This document shows positions 17,161 through 26,122 of a DNA stretch of 64,000 nt, in pieces; positions within the stretch are counted from its first letter, which is position 1; each line of letters opens with the position of its first letter. A program made the position numbers and the translations under genes. Source of the stretch: Dyadobacter flavalbus (GTDB taxonomy: Bacteria; Bacteroidota; Bacteroidia; Cytophagales; Spirosomataceae); assembly GCF_006149045.1 (NCBI RefSeq), contig NZ_VBSN01000027.1, positions 930,001 through 994,000 on the forward strand. Direction: 5' to 3'. A model generated the notes under the pieces. The model searched no databases and had not been told where the DNA came from. It saw nothing but the letters and a program-made list of their open reading frames with translations.

Positions 17161-18195
17161 TTATTTATTGTTCAGTTCCAGCTTTGCAAAAAAGTCGTTG
17201 AACATGAGTTGAATATCCAGCTTGTCATACACCCGGATATTTCTTCCCGTATTATTGAACTGATACAAACCCTGATCATTGATTTTCGGTGCCGCTTTAA
17301 GAACATAATAACTCGAAGACGGATCGGCCTCAAAAGACGACTGCAGTGCAGTCAGCAGAACAAGCGGACTGTCGCCGAGAATGTAAGTTTCCCCGGTATT
17401 TACATATTTCACAATCCTCTGCATCAGGTTTTCAATAGCGCCGGCCAGGTATTTTCCGGTTTCTCCCTTGGGTTTTATCTTAAAAAGCAATTCCGAATAA
17501 GGTAAAAGCGCCTGTCTGTAAGCATTCCGCGGGACCTGCCACAATGCGATAGACGACTTGTTGAAAATAACTTTGGCTGCATGAATATCAATGCCGAGAT
17601 TATATTCCAGCGGCGTATAGTTTGGCGGAGGATAGGCGAGGTCTGTATATTCCGGGCCACCGATCCAGACAAGCGTGATCTTTTTGGCAATTTCCGGATT
17701 CGTCAGGACGGCACTTGCAATTTCTGTCAGCCCGGCACCGCAAACAACGTATAACGGCAGTTTGGTGTCGGTTCTCAATGCTTCTTTGATAATGACATCG
17801 ACGGCTTTGCTTTTCACAGGCACGCTGTCGGACGTCATGCCCGTATTTGATCCTGCAATGACCTGAATTTTGCTGCCGGGTTTAAGCATTTTAAGCAATT
17901 CAGAAGCTTTCGCGGCTGCATTGTCGGCCTGGGTTTTGGAGTTGTCAAAACCGTCGTCCGGCCTCAGGTGCGAGCCGATAATTGCACTGATTTCCACAGA
18001 CGGAGAAAGCAAATGATGCGCAAGCTGGAACAAACCGTCCGGATCTCCGCTGAAATCATTGTCTATAATGACCCGCATGCGCGGTTGAACGAGTTCATTG
18101 TTAAAGACATTTCTGTTCTGGGCAAATCCCGTACAGGAAAATATGGCAGTAGTAATGATCAGGTTGAGAGCCGTTCTGATGTAAAGTTTTTTCAT
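17161..18195 (-). CDS. Exported nucleoside hydrolase-like protein
   Basis: 344 residues. The N-terminal signal (KKLYIRTALNLIITTAIFSC) can be read as a signal peptidase I site after FAQ or as a lipobox ending at Cys. The mature start MRVIIDNDFSGDPDGLFQLAHHLL is a variant of the nucleoside hydrolase calcium/ribose motif DTDPGxDDA. IGGPEYTD and a downstream NLGIDIHAAK resemble the later family motifs. These enzymes split ribonucleosides into base and ribose; exported Bacteroidota members may act on other N-glycosides. The gene lies 16 bases after a small XRE regulator on the same strand, so the pair is probably co-transcribed. The family is likely; the substrate is unknown. Confidence 0.75.
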   Translation of the reverse strand: MKKLYIRTALNLIITTAIFSCTGFAQNRNVFNNELVQPRMRVIIDNDFSGDPDGLFQLAHHLLSPSVEISAIIGSHLRPDDGFDNSKTQADNAAAKASELLKMLKPGSKIQVIAGSNTGMTSDSVPVKSKAVDVIIKEALRTDTKLPLYVVCGAGLTEIASAVLTNPEIAKKITLVWIGGPEYTDLAYPPPNYTPLEYNLGIDIHAAKVIFNKSSIALWQVPRNAYRQALLPYSELLFKIKPKGETGKYLAGAIENLMQRIVKYVNTGETYILGDSPLVLLTALQSSFEADPSSSYYVLKAAPKINDQGLYQFNNTGRNIRVYDKLDIQLMFNDFFAKLELNNK

Positions 18196-18211
18196 GCTTT
18201 ACATTTCAGGG

Positions 18212-18469
18212 CTACGTAAATTCTCTTTTCTGATTTGCTTTTCGGGAACTTTGGCATATGTTCTTTTCATAAAAAATTTCCATTTCTTCCTTGCTTGCAA
18301 AGCCGAAGTGATTTGCAATTTTGTTCGCGGTATCTTTTGAAATATGAATTTTGCCGCTTTCAATTTTGCTGACGGATTGCTGTTTTACATTCAGCAGTTC
18401 GGCGATTTCATTTTGCTTGATGCCTCTCATCATCCGGATTGACCGCATTTTTTCATTAAATCCTGCCAT
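18212..18469 (-). CDS. Small XRE-type helix-turn-helix regulator
   Basis: 85 residues, essentially one HTH_3 domain: MRSIRMMRGIKQNEIAELLNVKQQSVSKIESGK is helix 1 to the recognition helix, followed by KDTANKIANHFGF. A short basic tail ends in KANQKREF. It is the first gene of a probable two-gene unit with the nucleoside hydrolase. A perfect GTTGTA-AAA-TACAAC palindrome sits beside its own promoter, suggesting autoregulation. The effector is unknown. Confidence 0.85.
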   Translation of the reverse strand: MAGFNEKMRSIRMMRGIKQNEIAELLNVKQQSVSKIESGKIHISKDTANKIANHFGFASKEEMEIFYEKNICQSSRKANQKREFT

Positions 18470-18507
18470 TTAACAAGATAACTTTAAGTGTGTGAATGAA
18501 CTTTTTG

Positions 18508-18537
18508 CAAAATAGGGTAAATACTTTCCAGCAGCAA
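18508..18537 (-). promoter_or_regulatory. Promoter of XRE-nucleoside hydrolase unit
   Basis: On the minus strand TATTTTG (18508-18514) approximates the -7 box, with TTG (18535-18537) exactly 20 bases upstream. Transcription would begin near 18502. Confidence 0.45.
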
Positions 18538-18552
18538 GTTGTAAAATACAAC
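18538..18552. promoter_or_regulatory. Candidate XRE operator (perfect inverted repeat)
   Basis: GTTGTA and TACAAC flank AAA. The palindrome abuts the -33 element of the XRE promoter, 69 bases upstream of the XRE start codon. Confidence 0.45.
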
Positions 18553-18728
18553 TACTATTTATTCATCATGCAACTTAGCTGTTTTACAAAAAAATAAACC
18601 CACTCATAAAGCCGCCAGCAGCAAAAAAATAAATTAAAGATAAAATTTTAAATAAAGAATTGCTTGGACAGAATAAGGTAAGATTTTCAGCTCCTGAATT
18701 TTGCTCTTGATCAAATACTTATGTCAGA

Positions 18729-18756
18729 AAAGCTAACCGCCAAAAGCTAAACAGCT
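18729..18756. repeat. Copy 2 of the dispersed AGCT repeat
   Basis: AAAGCTAACCGCCAAAAGCT followed by AAACAGCT. It shares the AGCTAA and GCCAAAAGCT blocks with the copy at 26532. Confidence 0.35.
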
Positions 18757-18801
18757 TTCAGGCAACATACACCGCTACAATCCGGAATACATTGCCTGAA
18801 A
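18756..18801 (-). terminator. Long-loop hairpin after the efflux operon
   Basis: TTTCAGGCAA (18756-18765) pairs perfectly with TTGCCTGAAA (18792-18801) around a 26-base loop, directly after the outer-membrane factor stop. There is no clear T-tract, so termination is uncertain. Confidence 0.4.
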
Positions 18802-18808
18802 CCCTGCA

Positions 18809-20251
18809 TTATTCCCAGCCGCCGCCTAGTGAACGGTACAATTCAACCAAAGCGAGAAACTGTTCTTTCTGCACATTGGTGAGGTTAAGTTCTGCTTCCA
18901 GAACGCTTCGCTGCGCCGTAATTACTTCTAAGTAAGATGCATAGCCTGTAAGAAAAAGATCTTTGGACGTCGTTACGGCCTGTTGCAGCACATCTACTTC
19001 CTGTGTTTTCAGCGCTGCAATGCTTTTCGTATTATCAAGTTTTTTCAGACTGGTGCTTACTTCTTCAAACCCTCTTAATACGGTCATATTGTAGGCATAC
19101 AATGCTTCCAGACTTGCTGCCTCCGATCTTCTTTGTGCTGCTTTGAGTGCTTTTCTGTTAAAAATAGGTGCTGCAAAGCCGCCAAGCGCATTGTAGGCAA
19201 CCGAACCCGGCGAAAACAGCAATCTGCTTTTAAATGCATTGAAACCCAGCATGGCCGTAATGTTCAGCGAAGGTAAAAATGCCAGCTGCGCAGCCTGCTG
19301 ATCCGAGTAATAAGCCATCATTTCCAGTTGTGCCTGCTGAATATCCGGCCGTCTTTTCAGCATGCCGGCAGGGATTCCGGCCTGTACGGATTCCGGGATA
19401 ACCTGTTCAGCAACTTTATTTCTGGTTATTTTTTGAGGAAAACGGCCTAAAAGCAGGTTAAGATTGTTTTCGTATTCAACGATTCTTTGCTGCGTATTGA
19501 ATTCAAGGCTTTGTGTATTCAGCAGCTGGGCGGCTAATTGTTGTACGCCGAGTTCATTGGCCCTTCCGCCTTCTTTCTGTATCCTGATTGTTTCCACCGC
19601 CGATTGCTGCAATGCAATGTTTTTACGAATGATATCCAGTTCAGTGTCGAGCGCTGTCAGTTCAAAATAAATACTTGCAATTTGCGCTATAAGTCCGGTT
19701 GTGATGGCATGTCTTGCCTTTTCTGTTGCCAGAAGGCGGTTGTAGGCAGCTTTTTTCTGCGTCTTCAGTTTACCCCAGATGTCAATTTCCCAGGTGCTCC
19801 GGAATCCTGCGAAGTAATCCGGCAGAAAAGGAGCGGGCAGCCGCCGGTCATTATCAATGTTTTCCGAAAAATTGGTATCATAATTTCCGACGCCGTCCAT
19901 GGTGTAATCACCGAATTTTCTGCCTCCGCCGGAAACTTCTCCCGCAACTACGGGAAGCAAGGCGCCTTGTGCAAAAAGCATATTGGACCTTGCCATTTCA
20001 ATCCGCTGAACAGCCATTTTCAGATCAAGATTGTTCTGAATAGCCGTATCGATCAGCGCAACCAAATGCGGATCGGTAAAAAACGATTTCCATGGTATGG
20101 AGCCAATGCCCGTTGAATCCGTCTGGCCGGAAAAAGATTTTGGCGTACTTATTCTGGAAGCATGCTCTACGGGCCGCATCAGTTTGCAGCCGGACATTGC
20201 AAGAAGCATTCCGAATAAAAGAATAGGATAAGTCCTTTTACAGGTTTTCAT
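18809..20251 (-). CDS. RND efflux outer-membrane factor (NodT/TolC family lipoprotein)
   Basis: 480 residues with a lipoprotein signal (LLFGMLLAMSGC). The repeated outer-membrane-efflux pattern is present twice: LIDTAIQNNLDLKMAVQRIEMAR...WEIDIWGKLKTQKKAAY, and IPAGMLKRRPDIQQAQLEMMAYYSDQQAAQLAFLPSLNI. The protein would trimerise into a barrel plus periplasmic tunnel, completing the pump formed with the two upstream genes. It is the last gene of the operon, 69 bases after the inner-membrane pump. Family and role are certain; exported compounds are not known. Confidence 0.93.
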   Translation of the reverse strand: MKTCKRTYPILLFGMLLAMSGCKLMRPVEHASRISTPKSFSGQTDSTGIGSIPWKSFFTDPHLVALIDTAIQNNLDLKMAVQRIEMARSNMLFAQGALLPVVAGEVSGGGRKFGDYTMDGVGNYDTNFSENIDNDRRLPAPFLPDYFAGFRSTWEIDIWGKLKTQKKAAYNRLLATEKARHAITTGLIAQIASIYFELTALDTELDIIRKNIALQQSAVETIRIQKEGGRANELGVQQLAAQLLNTQSLEFNTQQRIVEYENNLNLLLGRFPQKITRNKVAEQVIPESVQAGIPAGMLKRRPDIQQAQLEMMAYYSDQQAAQLAFLPSLNITAMLGFNAFKSRLLFSPGSVAYNALGGFAAPIFNRKALKAAQRRSEAASLEALYAYNMTVLRGFEEVSTSLKKLDNTKSIAALKTQEVDVLQQAVTTSKDLFLTGYASYLEVITAQRSVLEAELNLTNVQKEQFLALVELYRSLGGGWE

Positions 20252-20320
20252 GATTATAAATCTGTTTGAAATAGGGCAGCCGGCTGTAATCCGGCCGGCT
20301 GCCTTGAAAAAAATCCCGAA

Positions 20321-23300
20321 TCAGTCCAGCACGACTTCTTCTTCTTTCGCAACGGTTTGCTCTGCTTTTTTCCGATTTGCAAGGCCGGCAAAAAGAACGT
20401 ATAACCCGGGAATGATAATCACACCGAACAAAGTGCCGATGAGCATTCCGCCGGCAGCAGCAGTTCCGATGGAGCGGTTTCCCATAGCACCGGCACCCGA
20501 AGCAATACAAAGCGGGATCAATCCGGCAATAAACGCAAAGGAAGTCATCAGGATCGGGCGCAAACGTTCTGTGGCGCCTTCCAGCGCAGCTTCCAGTATG
20601 GAGCGGCCTTCTTTCCGGCGTATGATGGCATATTCAACAATGAGAATTGCATTTTTACCCAGCAAACCAATCAGCATCACCAGCGAAACCTGTGCATAAA
20701 TGTTATTTTCAAGGCCAAGAAGTTTCAGGGAAAGGAATGCGCCGAACACACCCGTAGGAAGCGACAGAATTACCGGTAACGGCAGCAAAAAGCTTTCATA
20801 TTGTGCAGAAAGCAGTAAATACACGAAAATAAGGCATATCGCAAAGATGAATACTGCCTGGTTTCCGGACAGGATTTCTTCACGCGTCATTCCCGACCAG
20901 TCGTAAGTAAATCCTCTGGGCAGTTTTTCCTTTGCCACCCTTTCCACCGCTTTGATCGCATCACCGCTGCTGTAACCCGGCGCAGCATCACCGTTGATCA
21001 TGGCAGAAGTGAACATGTTGTAACGTGTCAGCAATTCAGGGCCGTAAACTCTTTCCAGACGGATAAAAGTGGAGAAAGGAACCATTTCGTCCCGGTCATT
21101 TTTGACATAAAGTTTCAGGATGTCTTCCGGGTTTTTTCTCGATTCCGGGTCCGCCTGCACCATGACTTTATACATTTGCCCGAAACGGATAAAATTGGAA
21201 GCGTAAAAACTTCCGACAAGCGTCTGCAGCGTACTCATGGCTTTATCAATGGAAACGCCTTTCTTGGCCGCAATGTCCGAATCCACATGGATCAGATACT
21301 GAGGAAAATTGGCGTCGAAGCTGCTGAACGCACTTCCGATTTCAGGTGCATCCGACAATGCCTTGACGAACTCGTTTGTGATGGCTGCCGTTTTCTGAAG
21401 ATCATCGCTTCCCGTTCTGTCCTGAACCCTTAATTCAAAACCGCTTGAATTTCCGAATCCGGGAACTGTCGGCGGAGGAAAAAACTGGATATCAGCATCC
21501 GTAATGTGTTTCGTTTTCTCTTCCAGCTCCTTGATAAGGTCATTAACGGAAACAGTACGTTTATCCCAAGGTTTCAGGTTCACCATAGCCATTCCGTACG
21601 ATGCACCGGCCGATTCGGTCATCAGACTGTAACCGGACAAAGTAGTTACGGATTCTACAGGTTCCAGCTTCTGCGCCACTTTCTGAATATCATCCAGAAC
21701 CGTTTCCGTACGTTCAACCGTTGCGCCGACAGGCGTTGTTACGTTCACATAAAGCATTCCCTGATCTTCCGTCGGGATAAAACCCGTTGGCAGGATTGTG
21801 TTTATGCCCCATGTTCCAATGCAAAAGGCAAGTAGCAGGCCAATTGTAATCGCTCTGCGGTTTGCAATGACGGAAAGCAGGTTTCTGTATTTTGATGAAA
21901 CCGTATCATAACCATTATTGAACTTTCGGAAAAAACGGTTGAGAAATGTATCTTTAACAGGCTGGCCATGCGTATTTTTCAGCATCAGCGCGCACAATGC
22001 CGGCGTAAGCGTAAGCGCGTTGATACCCGAAATAACAATGGAAATAGCGAGTGTTACAGAAAACTGTCTGTAAAAAATCCCGACCGGCCCGGACATGAAG
22101 GCCACGGGTACAAACACTGCAGACATAACGAGCGTGATGGCAACAATGGCGCCGCTCATTTCTTTCATGGCTTCAATCGTTGCGGGCATGGCATCCAGAT
22201 GCTTTTCGGCCATTTTTGCATGCACAGCCTCCACGACGACAATGGCATTATCCACTACAATTCCGATGGCGAGTACCAATGCAAAAAGCGTAAGCAAGTT
22301 GATTGAAAACCCGAAAAGCTGCATGAAAGCAAAGGTTCCTACCAATGCAACCGGAACGGCAAGCGCCGGGATGAGCGTGGAGCGGAAATCCTGTAAAAAC
22401 AGGTATACAATAAGAATTACAAGGATAAATGCTTCAATCAAAGTTCTTACCACTTCATGAATGGAAGCATCCAGAAAGCGGGAAACGTCGTAGGAAATGG
22501 TGTAATCCATCCCCGGCGGAAAAGCCGACTCTTTCAGCTCGGCGACTCTTTTCTTGACATTGGCAATCACATCCTGTGCGTTGGAGCCCGGCCGCTGCTT
22601 CATCATAATCGATGCCGAAGGCCGTCCGTCCGACTTGGAGCTCATGTTATAGTTCAGCGTTCCGAATTCAACGTCGGCCACATCTTTGAGTTTAAGCATG
22701 GAACCGTCGGCATTGGCGCGGATGACAATGTTTTCATACTGCGCCGGCTCGAAAAGCTTTCCGGTGTATTTCAGTACATATTGCAGCATCTGCGTGCTTT
22801 TTCCCGAACTTACACCCGTTTTGCCCGGTGCTGCTTCCACATTCTGATCGCGGATCGCCTGCACGACTTCATCTGCAGACACGTTGTAACTGATCATTCT
22901 TTCGGGTTTCAGCCAAACGCGCATGGAGTAATCCTTGCTGCCCATGATTTCGGCGCGGCCTACGCCGTCAATCCTTTTTAATTCTGCAAGAATGTTGATA
23001 TCGGCAAAGTTGTATACGAAATCTTCACCGACGGTTGTATCCGAACTCATAATATCCAGATACATCAGCATGCTGTTTACTTCCTTTTCCGTCGTAACGC
23101 CGGCTTTGATTACTTCTTCCGGAAGTTCGTCAATGACAGTTTGTACACGGTTTTGTACGTTCACCGCTGCAAGGTCCGGATCGGTACCGACTTCGAATGA
23201 AATATTGATCAGCGTAACGCCGTCATTGCTTGAAACGGAGGACATGTAAGTCATTCCGGGAACCCCGTTGATGGCTCTTTCCAGCGGAATGGCAACGGCT

Positions 23301-23476
23301 TTTGCACATACTTCGGCATTTGCACCGGTATAGCGGGCCGTTACGACAACGGATGGCGGAACGATATCGGGAAACTGCGAAACGGGTAGGCCGACAAGCG
23401 CGAAAAGCCCTAAAAGTGTTATAAAAAGAGATATGACCAGTGACAGCACCGGCCTTTCAATGAAAGTCTTGAACAT
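20321..23476 (-). CDS. RND efflux inner-membrane pump, HAE1 family (AcrB-like)
   Basis: 1051 residues, normal for AcrB/MexB relatives: 12 helices with two large periplasmic loops. N-terminal MFKTFIERPVLSLVISLFI and PVSQFPDIVPPSVVVTARYTGA are typical, as is LIGLLGKNAILIVEYAI in TM10 with the relay lysine. In TM4 the relay pair normally written DD is GIVVDNAIVVVEAV here, with Asp409 kept and Asn at 410. It uses the proton gradient to expel drugs, bile salts or solvents. The order adaptor, pump, outer-membrane factor is complete and tightly spaced. The call is certain; activity with DN instead of DD is discussed in the findings. Confidence 0.96.
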   Translation of the reverse strand: MFKTFIERPVLSLVISLFITLLGLFALVGLPVSQFPDIVPPSVVVTARYTGANAEVCAKAVAIPLERAINGVPGMTYMSSVSSNDGVTLINISFEVGTDPDLAAVNVQNRVQTVIDELPEEVIKAGVTTEKEVNSMLMYLDIMSSDTTVGEDFVYNFADINILAELKRIDGVGRAEIMGSKDYSMRVWLKPERMISYNVSADEVVQAIRDQNVEAAPGKTGVSSGKSTQMLQYVLKYTGKLFEPAQYENIVIRANADGSMLKLKDVADVEFGTLNYNMSSKSDGRPSASIMMKQRPGSNAQDVIANVKKRVAELKESAFPPGMDYTISYDVSRFLDASIHEVVRTLIEAFILVILIVYLFLQDFRSTLIPALAVPVALVGTFAFMQLFGFSINLLTLFALVLAIGIVVDNAIVVVEAVHAKMAEKHLDAMPATIEAMKEMSGAIVAITLVMSAVFVPVAFMSGPVGIFYRQFSVTLAISIVISGINALTLTPALCALMLKNTHGQPVKDTFLNRFFRKFNNGYDTVSSKYRNLLSVIANRRAITIGLLLAFCIGTWGINTILPTGFIPTEDQGMLYVNVTTPVGATVERTETVLDDIQKVAQKLEPVESVTTLSGYSLMTESAGASYGMAMVNLKPWDKRTVSVNDLIKELEEKTKHITDADIQFFPPPTVPGFGNSSGFELRVQDRTGSDDLQKTAAITNEFVKALSDAPEIGSAFSSFDANFPQYLIHVDSDIAAKKGVSIDKAMSTLQTLVGSFYASNFIRFGQMYKVMVQADPESRKNPEDILKLYVKNDRDEMVPFSTFIRLERVYGPELLTRYNMFTSAMINGDAAPGYSSGDAIKAVERVAKEKLPRGFTYDWSGMTREEILSGNQAVFIFAICLIFVYLLLSAQYESFLLPLPVILSLPTGVFGAFLSLKLLGLENNIYAQVSLVMLIGLLGKNAILIVEYAIIRRKEGRSILEAALEGATERLRPILMTSFAFIAGLIPLCIASGAGAMGNRSIGTAAAGGMLIGTLFGVIIIPGLYVLFAGLANRKKAEQTVAKEEEVVLD

Positions 23477-23512
23477 GATTTTAATTTCAGGTGAACACTG
23501 AGATAAAGGCTT

Positions 23513-24664
23513 TTACCGTGCGCTGAGCGCCACTTTTTCATTTACAGCGCCAAGGCTGTCCATGGAAATGGCTTTCGGTGAAATGGTAGCGCCGTCTTTA
23601 AGCCCCTGAACGCCTTCACAAACAATGGTTTCACCGGATTTCAGTCCCGACTTTACGATATAGAAATTGTCAAATCGGGATCGCGGAACAAAGCTTCTGG
23701 TTTTGACTTTGTTGTTTTTATCCATGACATAAACAAAGCTTTTATCCTGAATTTCAAACGTTGCTTTCTGCGGGATCAGAATGGCGTTGTCAACCGTGTT
23801 CGTCAGGCGAATGGTGCCGGTGGAACCGTGTTTAAGCAGCTTTTCAGGATTGGAAAAGCGCGCGCGGAATGCAATGGAACCCGTTCCTTCGTCAAAAGCG
23901 CCTTCCATTGTCTCAATCGTACCTTTGTGTTTGAAAAAAGAGCCGTCTGCAAGTTCCAGCTCAACGACCGTATGGCCATTGCTGGCTTTTCCTCGGGCCT
24001 TTACATATTCAAGGTATTCGTTTTCGGAAACATTGAAGTAAGCAAATACATTTTTGGTATCAGAAAGCGTCGTCAGCAGCGTTCCTTCATCAATAAGGCT
24101 TCCTGCTTTATACGGAATGCGGTCGATAATGCCGTCAAAAGGCGCCTTGATCTGGGTTTGGGCAAGATGAATGGAAGCTTTGGACTTTTCGGAACGGGCT
24201 TCTTCAATCCTTGCATTTACGGCCGCCAGCTTGGCTTCCGCCACTTCCACTTCGGTTTTGGAAATCACATTTTTTTCAGCGAGCAATCTGACCCTTTTCA
24301 GTTCCAGTTCTGCGCCTTTGGCTTCTGCAATGGCGCTCTGAAGATTGGCTTTTGCCTTTGCCAGTTGTGCCTCGTATTCTTCATTGTTGATCCGGAACAA
24401 TGTCTGCCCTTTTTTAACTTCCTTGCCTTCGTCCACATATACTTCCTCCAGATAACCTTTTACTCTGGCATATATCTCAACGTTCTTGATGGCATGGATA
24501 TCGCCGACATATTCTCTGTGCAGTTCCGTTTTCTGAGGTTTCAGCTCTGTAACCGGAATGGTCAGAATACTGTCTTGTTTGGCGGATGTACTTTCATTTT
24601 TTGATGCGCAGCCATAAGCCAGCATACTGATCGCAGCTAACAGCGACCAAGGAAGATTTTTCAT
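23513..24664 (-). CDS. RND efflux periplasmic adaptor (MFP/HlyD family lipoprotein)
   Basis: 383 residues from the ATG at 24664, chosen because it begins a lipoprotein signal (MKNLPWSLLAAISMLAYGC). Adaptor domains are visible in order: barrel-sandwich half (REYVGDIHAIKNVEIYARVKGYLEEVYVDEGKEVKKGQ), a long alpha-hairpin coiled coil (about 95-165; AKAKANLQSAIAEAKGAELELKRVR), second lipoyl half (IKAPFDGIIDRIPYKAGSLIDEG), beta-barrel and membrane-proximal domains. It links the inner-membrane pump to the outer-membrane factor. It is the first gene of the three-gene efflux operon. Confidence 0.94.
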   Translation of the reverse strand: MKNLPWSLLAAISMLAYGCASKNESTSAKQDSILTIPVTELKPQKTELHREYVGDIHAIKNVEIYARVKGYLEEVYVDEGKEVKKGQTLFRINNEEYEAQLAKAKANLQSAIAEAKGAELELKRVRLLAEKNVISKTEVEVAEAKLAAVNARIEEARSEKSKASIHLAQTQIKAPFDGIIDRIPYKAGSLIDEGTLLTTLSDTKNVFAYFNVSENEYLEYVKARGKASNGHTVVELELADGSFFKHKGTIETMEGAFDEGTGSIAFRARFSNPEKLLKHGSTGTIRLTNTVDNAILIPQKATFEIQDKSFVYVMDKNNKVKTRSFVPRSRFDNFYIVKSGLKSGETIVCEGVQGLKDGATISPKAISMDSLGAVNEKVALSAR

Positions 24665-24840
24665 AAATAAGTAGATAACAGGGTGGTTATTGGCAACTGG
24701 ATACATGCTTGTTCTCTCGATCCTGCCAAACGAATCGATTGCATAGGAAAATTCGAAAGACTGTCATGCCGAAAAGCCATGAAAATCTTTGCCGTTGTCT
24801 TTCAGGAAAACGGGATTCAGAAGTATATGAAGGAAATTGA

Positions 24841-25260
24841 TTAAAAGGGGCAGAGGCGATGAAGAAAGCTGTAATAATCCGGAAGCGTCAGCAGTCCTTT
24901 ATTTACAACAGTCAGCTTTACCGATTCCCGGATGATTCTGGAAATGCGGGCAAAATTGTAGTTCAGGCAATAATGGGAAACAATGCTCTGAAACCTGTAA
25001 GTAGCATGCCGGTGACGAAGCAGATCCGACAGGCTTTCTTTCCACTCGAATTCGTCGGCCCTGACAATTGCATTTTTCTTGCAAATTGTCTCGTCAACGA
25101 TGATAATGCACTCCGGAGATTCTGCTGTTTCAACGGTAAAAGGTGAAAATCCGTTTAATTTCGAATCCAGCATACACGCGGCCTGCGACTGTTGCGAAAA
25201 CAGCGAAACGGCCAGGATTTGTGCAAGGCAGAAAAACAATACAAAAGTTCTTTTTATCAT
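24841..25260 (-). CDS. Small exported cysteine-containing protein of unknown function
   Basis: 139 residues. The first ~27 form a convincing signal peptide (IKRTFVLFFCLAQILAVSLF, cleavage after QSQA). The mature part has five cysteines and no motif I recognise, with blocks AACMLDSKLNGFSPFTVETAE, CIIIVDETICKK and YNFARISRIIRESVKLTVV. It lies on the same strand 176 bases upstream of the efflux operon, so it could be the operon's first gene or an independent one. The export signal is the main reason to believe it is real. Confidence 0.5.
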   Translation of the reverse strand: MIKRTFVLFFCLAQILAVSLFSQQSQAACMLDSKLNGFSPFTVETAESPECIIIVDETICKKNAIVRADEFEWKESLSDLLRHRHATYRFQSIVSHYCLNYNFARISRIIRESVKLTVVNKGLLTLPDYYSFLHRLCPF

Positions 25261-25532
25261 GATACTGACTAAAATCAGGTCATTAAAAATTCATACTTTT
25301 ATAATGAATTCAAGAATGAATGGAATTATTGGAACGAAATTGTGATATTAAACCGTAATAATCCAAATGTAACAATTCAAATGTAAAATCCAAATTCCGT
25401 TACTTGTTAATAACTGTTAACCAATTTCATTCTGTACTGGTTTGTATCAAATTCCAAAGCTCTTTTATTGCACGTTTTTATAAAGCATTTTTACATTTCC
25501 GGCAACATCGGTATTTGAAAAATAATAAATGC

Positions 25533-26093
25533 ATGGGTATTGAACCGATAAGAACAAAAAGGTTTGTCCTGACCAAAATGACAGCGGCGGATGGCGACAA
25601 GTATTTCAGGATCAGCAACAATGCCAACGTAATGAAATATGTGACCGGTTATTCGCTCAGCCGCAGCGAATCCGATGAAATGCTGAAAGGTTTTCTGGCA
25701 GAGTATGGAAGCGATACGTATCTGGGAAGATATCTGATCGAAAGTCTGGAAAATGGTGAACTGATCGGCGCGGCAAAGCTCGACAGGATCGGTTCGGAAA
25801 TTGAAATCGGTTACAGGGTGGTGGAAGAGCAGTGGGGAAAGGGAATTGCGACGGAAATAGCAGGCGGACTGATCCGTTTTGCAAGAAAAAAACTGAATCC
25901 CAGCAAAGTCATTGCATTTGTCAATGTTCATAATTCCGCTTCCATCCGCGTTCTTGAAAAGGCCGGAATGATGAACGTGGAAACGATTGAAGATCTGGAC
26001 GAGGTGAAATACAAGTTTGTTTATTTTCCCCGGATCAGTAAGCTGCTGAGGAAAATAGCCGGCGTTTTTTCAGGGTTGTTGCCAGGTGCGTAA
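25533..26093 (+). CDS. GNAT family N-acetyltransferase (RimJ/RimL-like)
   Basis: 186 residues from the ATG at 25533, where similarity begins (MGIEPIRTKRFVLTKMTAADGDKYF). The frame extends upstream without conserved sequence. The acetyl-CoA site is seen as IEIGYRVVEEQWGKGIATEIAGGLIRFA, and the late motif as VHNSASIRVLEKAGM. These enzymes transfer an acetyl group to an amine, often a ribosomal protein N-terminus or small molecule. The C-terminal ~25 residues (RISKLLRKIAGVFSGLLPGA) are an amphipathic extension. The gene stands alone and the substrate is unknown. Confidence 0.85.
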   Translation: MGIEPIRTKRFVLTKMTAADGDKYFRISNNANVMKYVTGYSLSRSESDEMLKGFLAEYGSDTYLGRYLIESLENGELIGAAKLDRIGSEIEIGYRVVEEQWGKGIATEIAGGLIRFARKKLNPSKVIAFVNVHNSASIRVLEKAGMMNVETIEDLDEVKYKFVYFPRISKLLRKIAGVFSGLLPGA

Positions 26094-26122
26094 TTTGGAA
26101 AATCAATTTCAGCAAAGTCATT

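Larger units (their letters stand above)
18470..18808. other. Intergenic region upstream of XRE gene and downstream of efflux operon
   Basis: A 339-base AT-rich stretch without a convincing gene. From left to right it holds the XRE promoter (18508-18537), a perfect palindrome (18538-18552), an unmarked AT-rich central part, a copy of the dispersed AGCT repeat (18729-18756) and a long-loop hairpin just past the efflux operon's stop. Confidence 0.7.
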
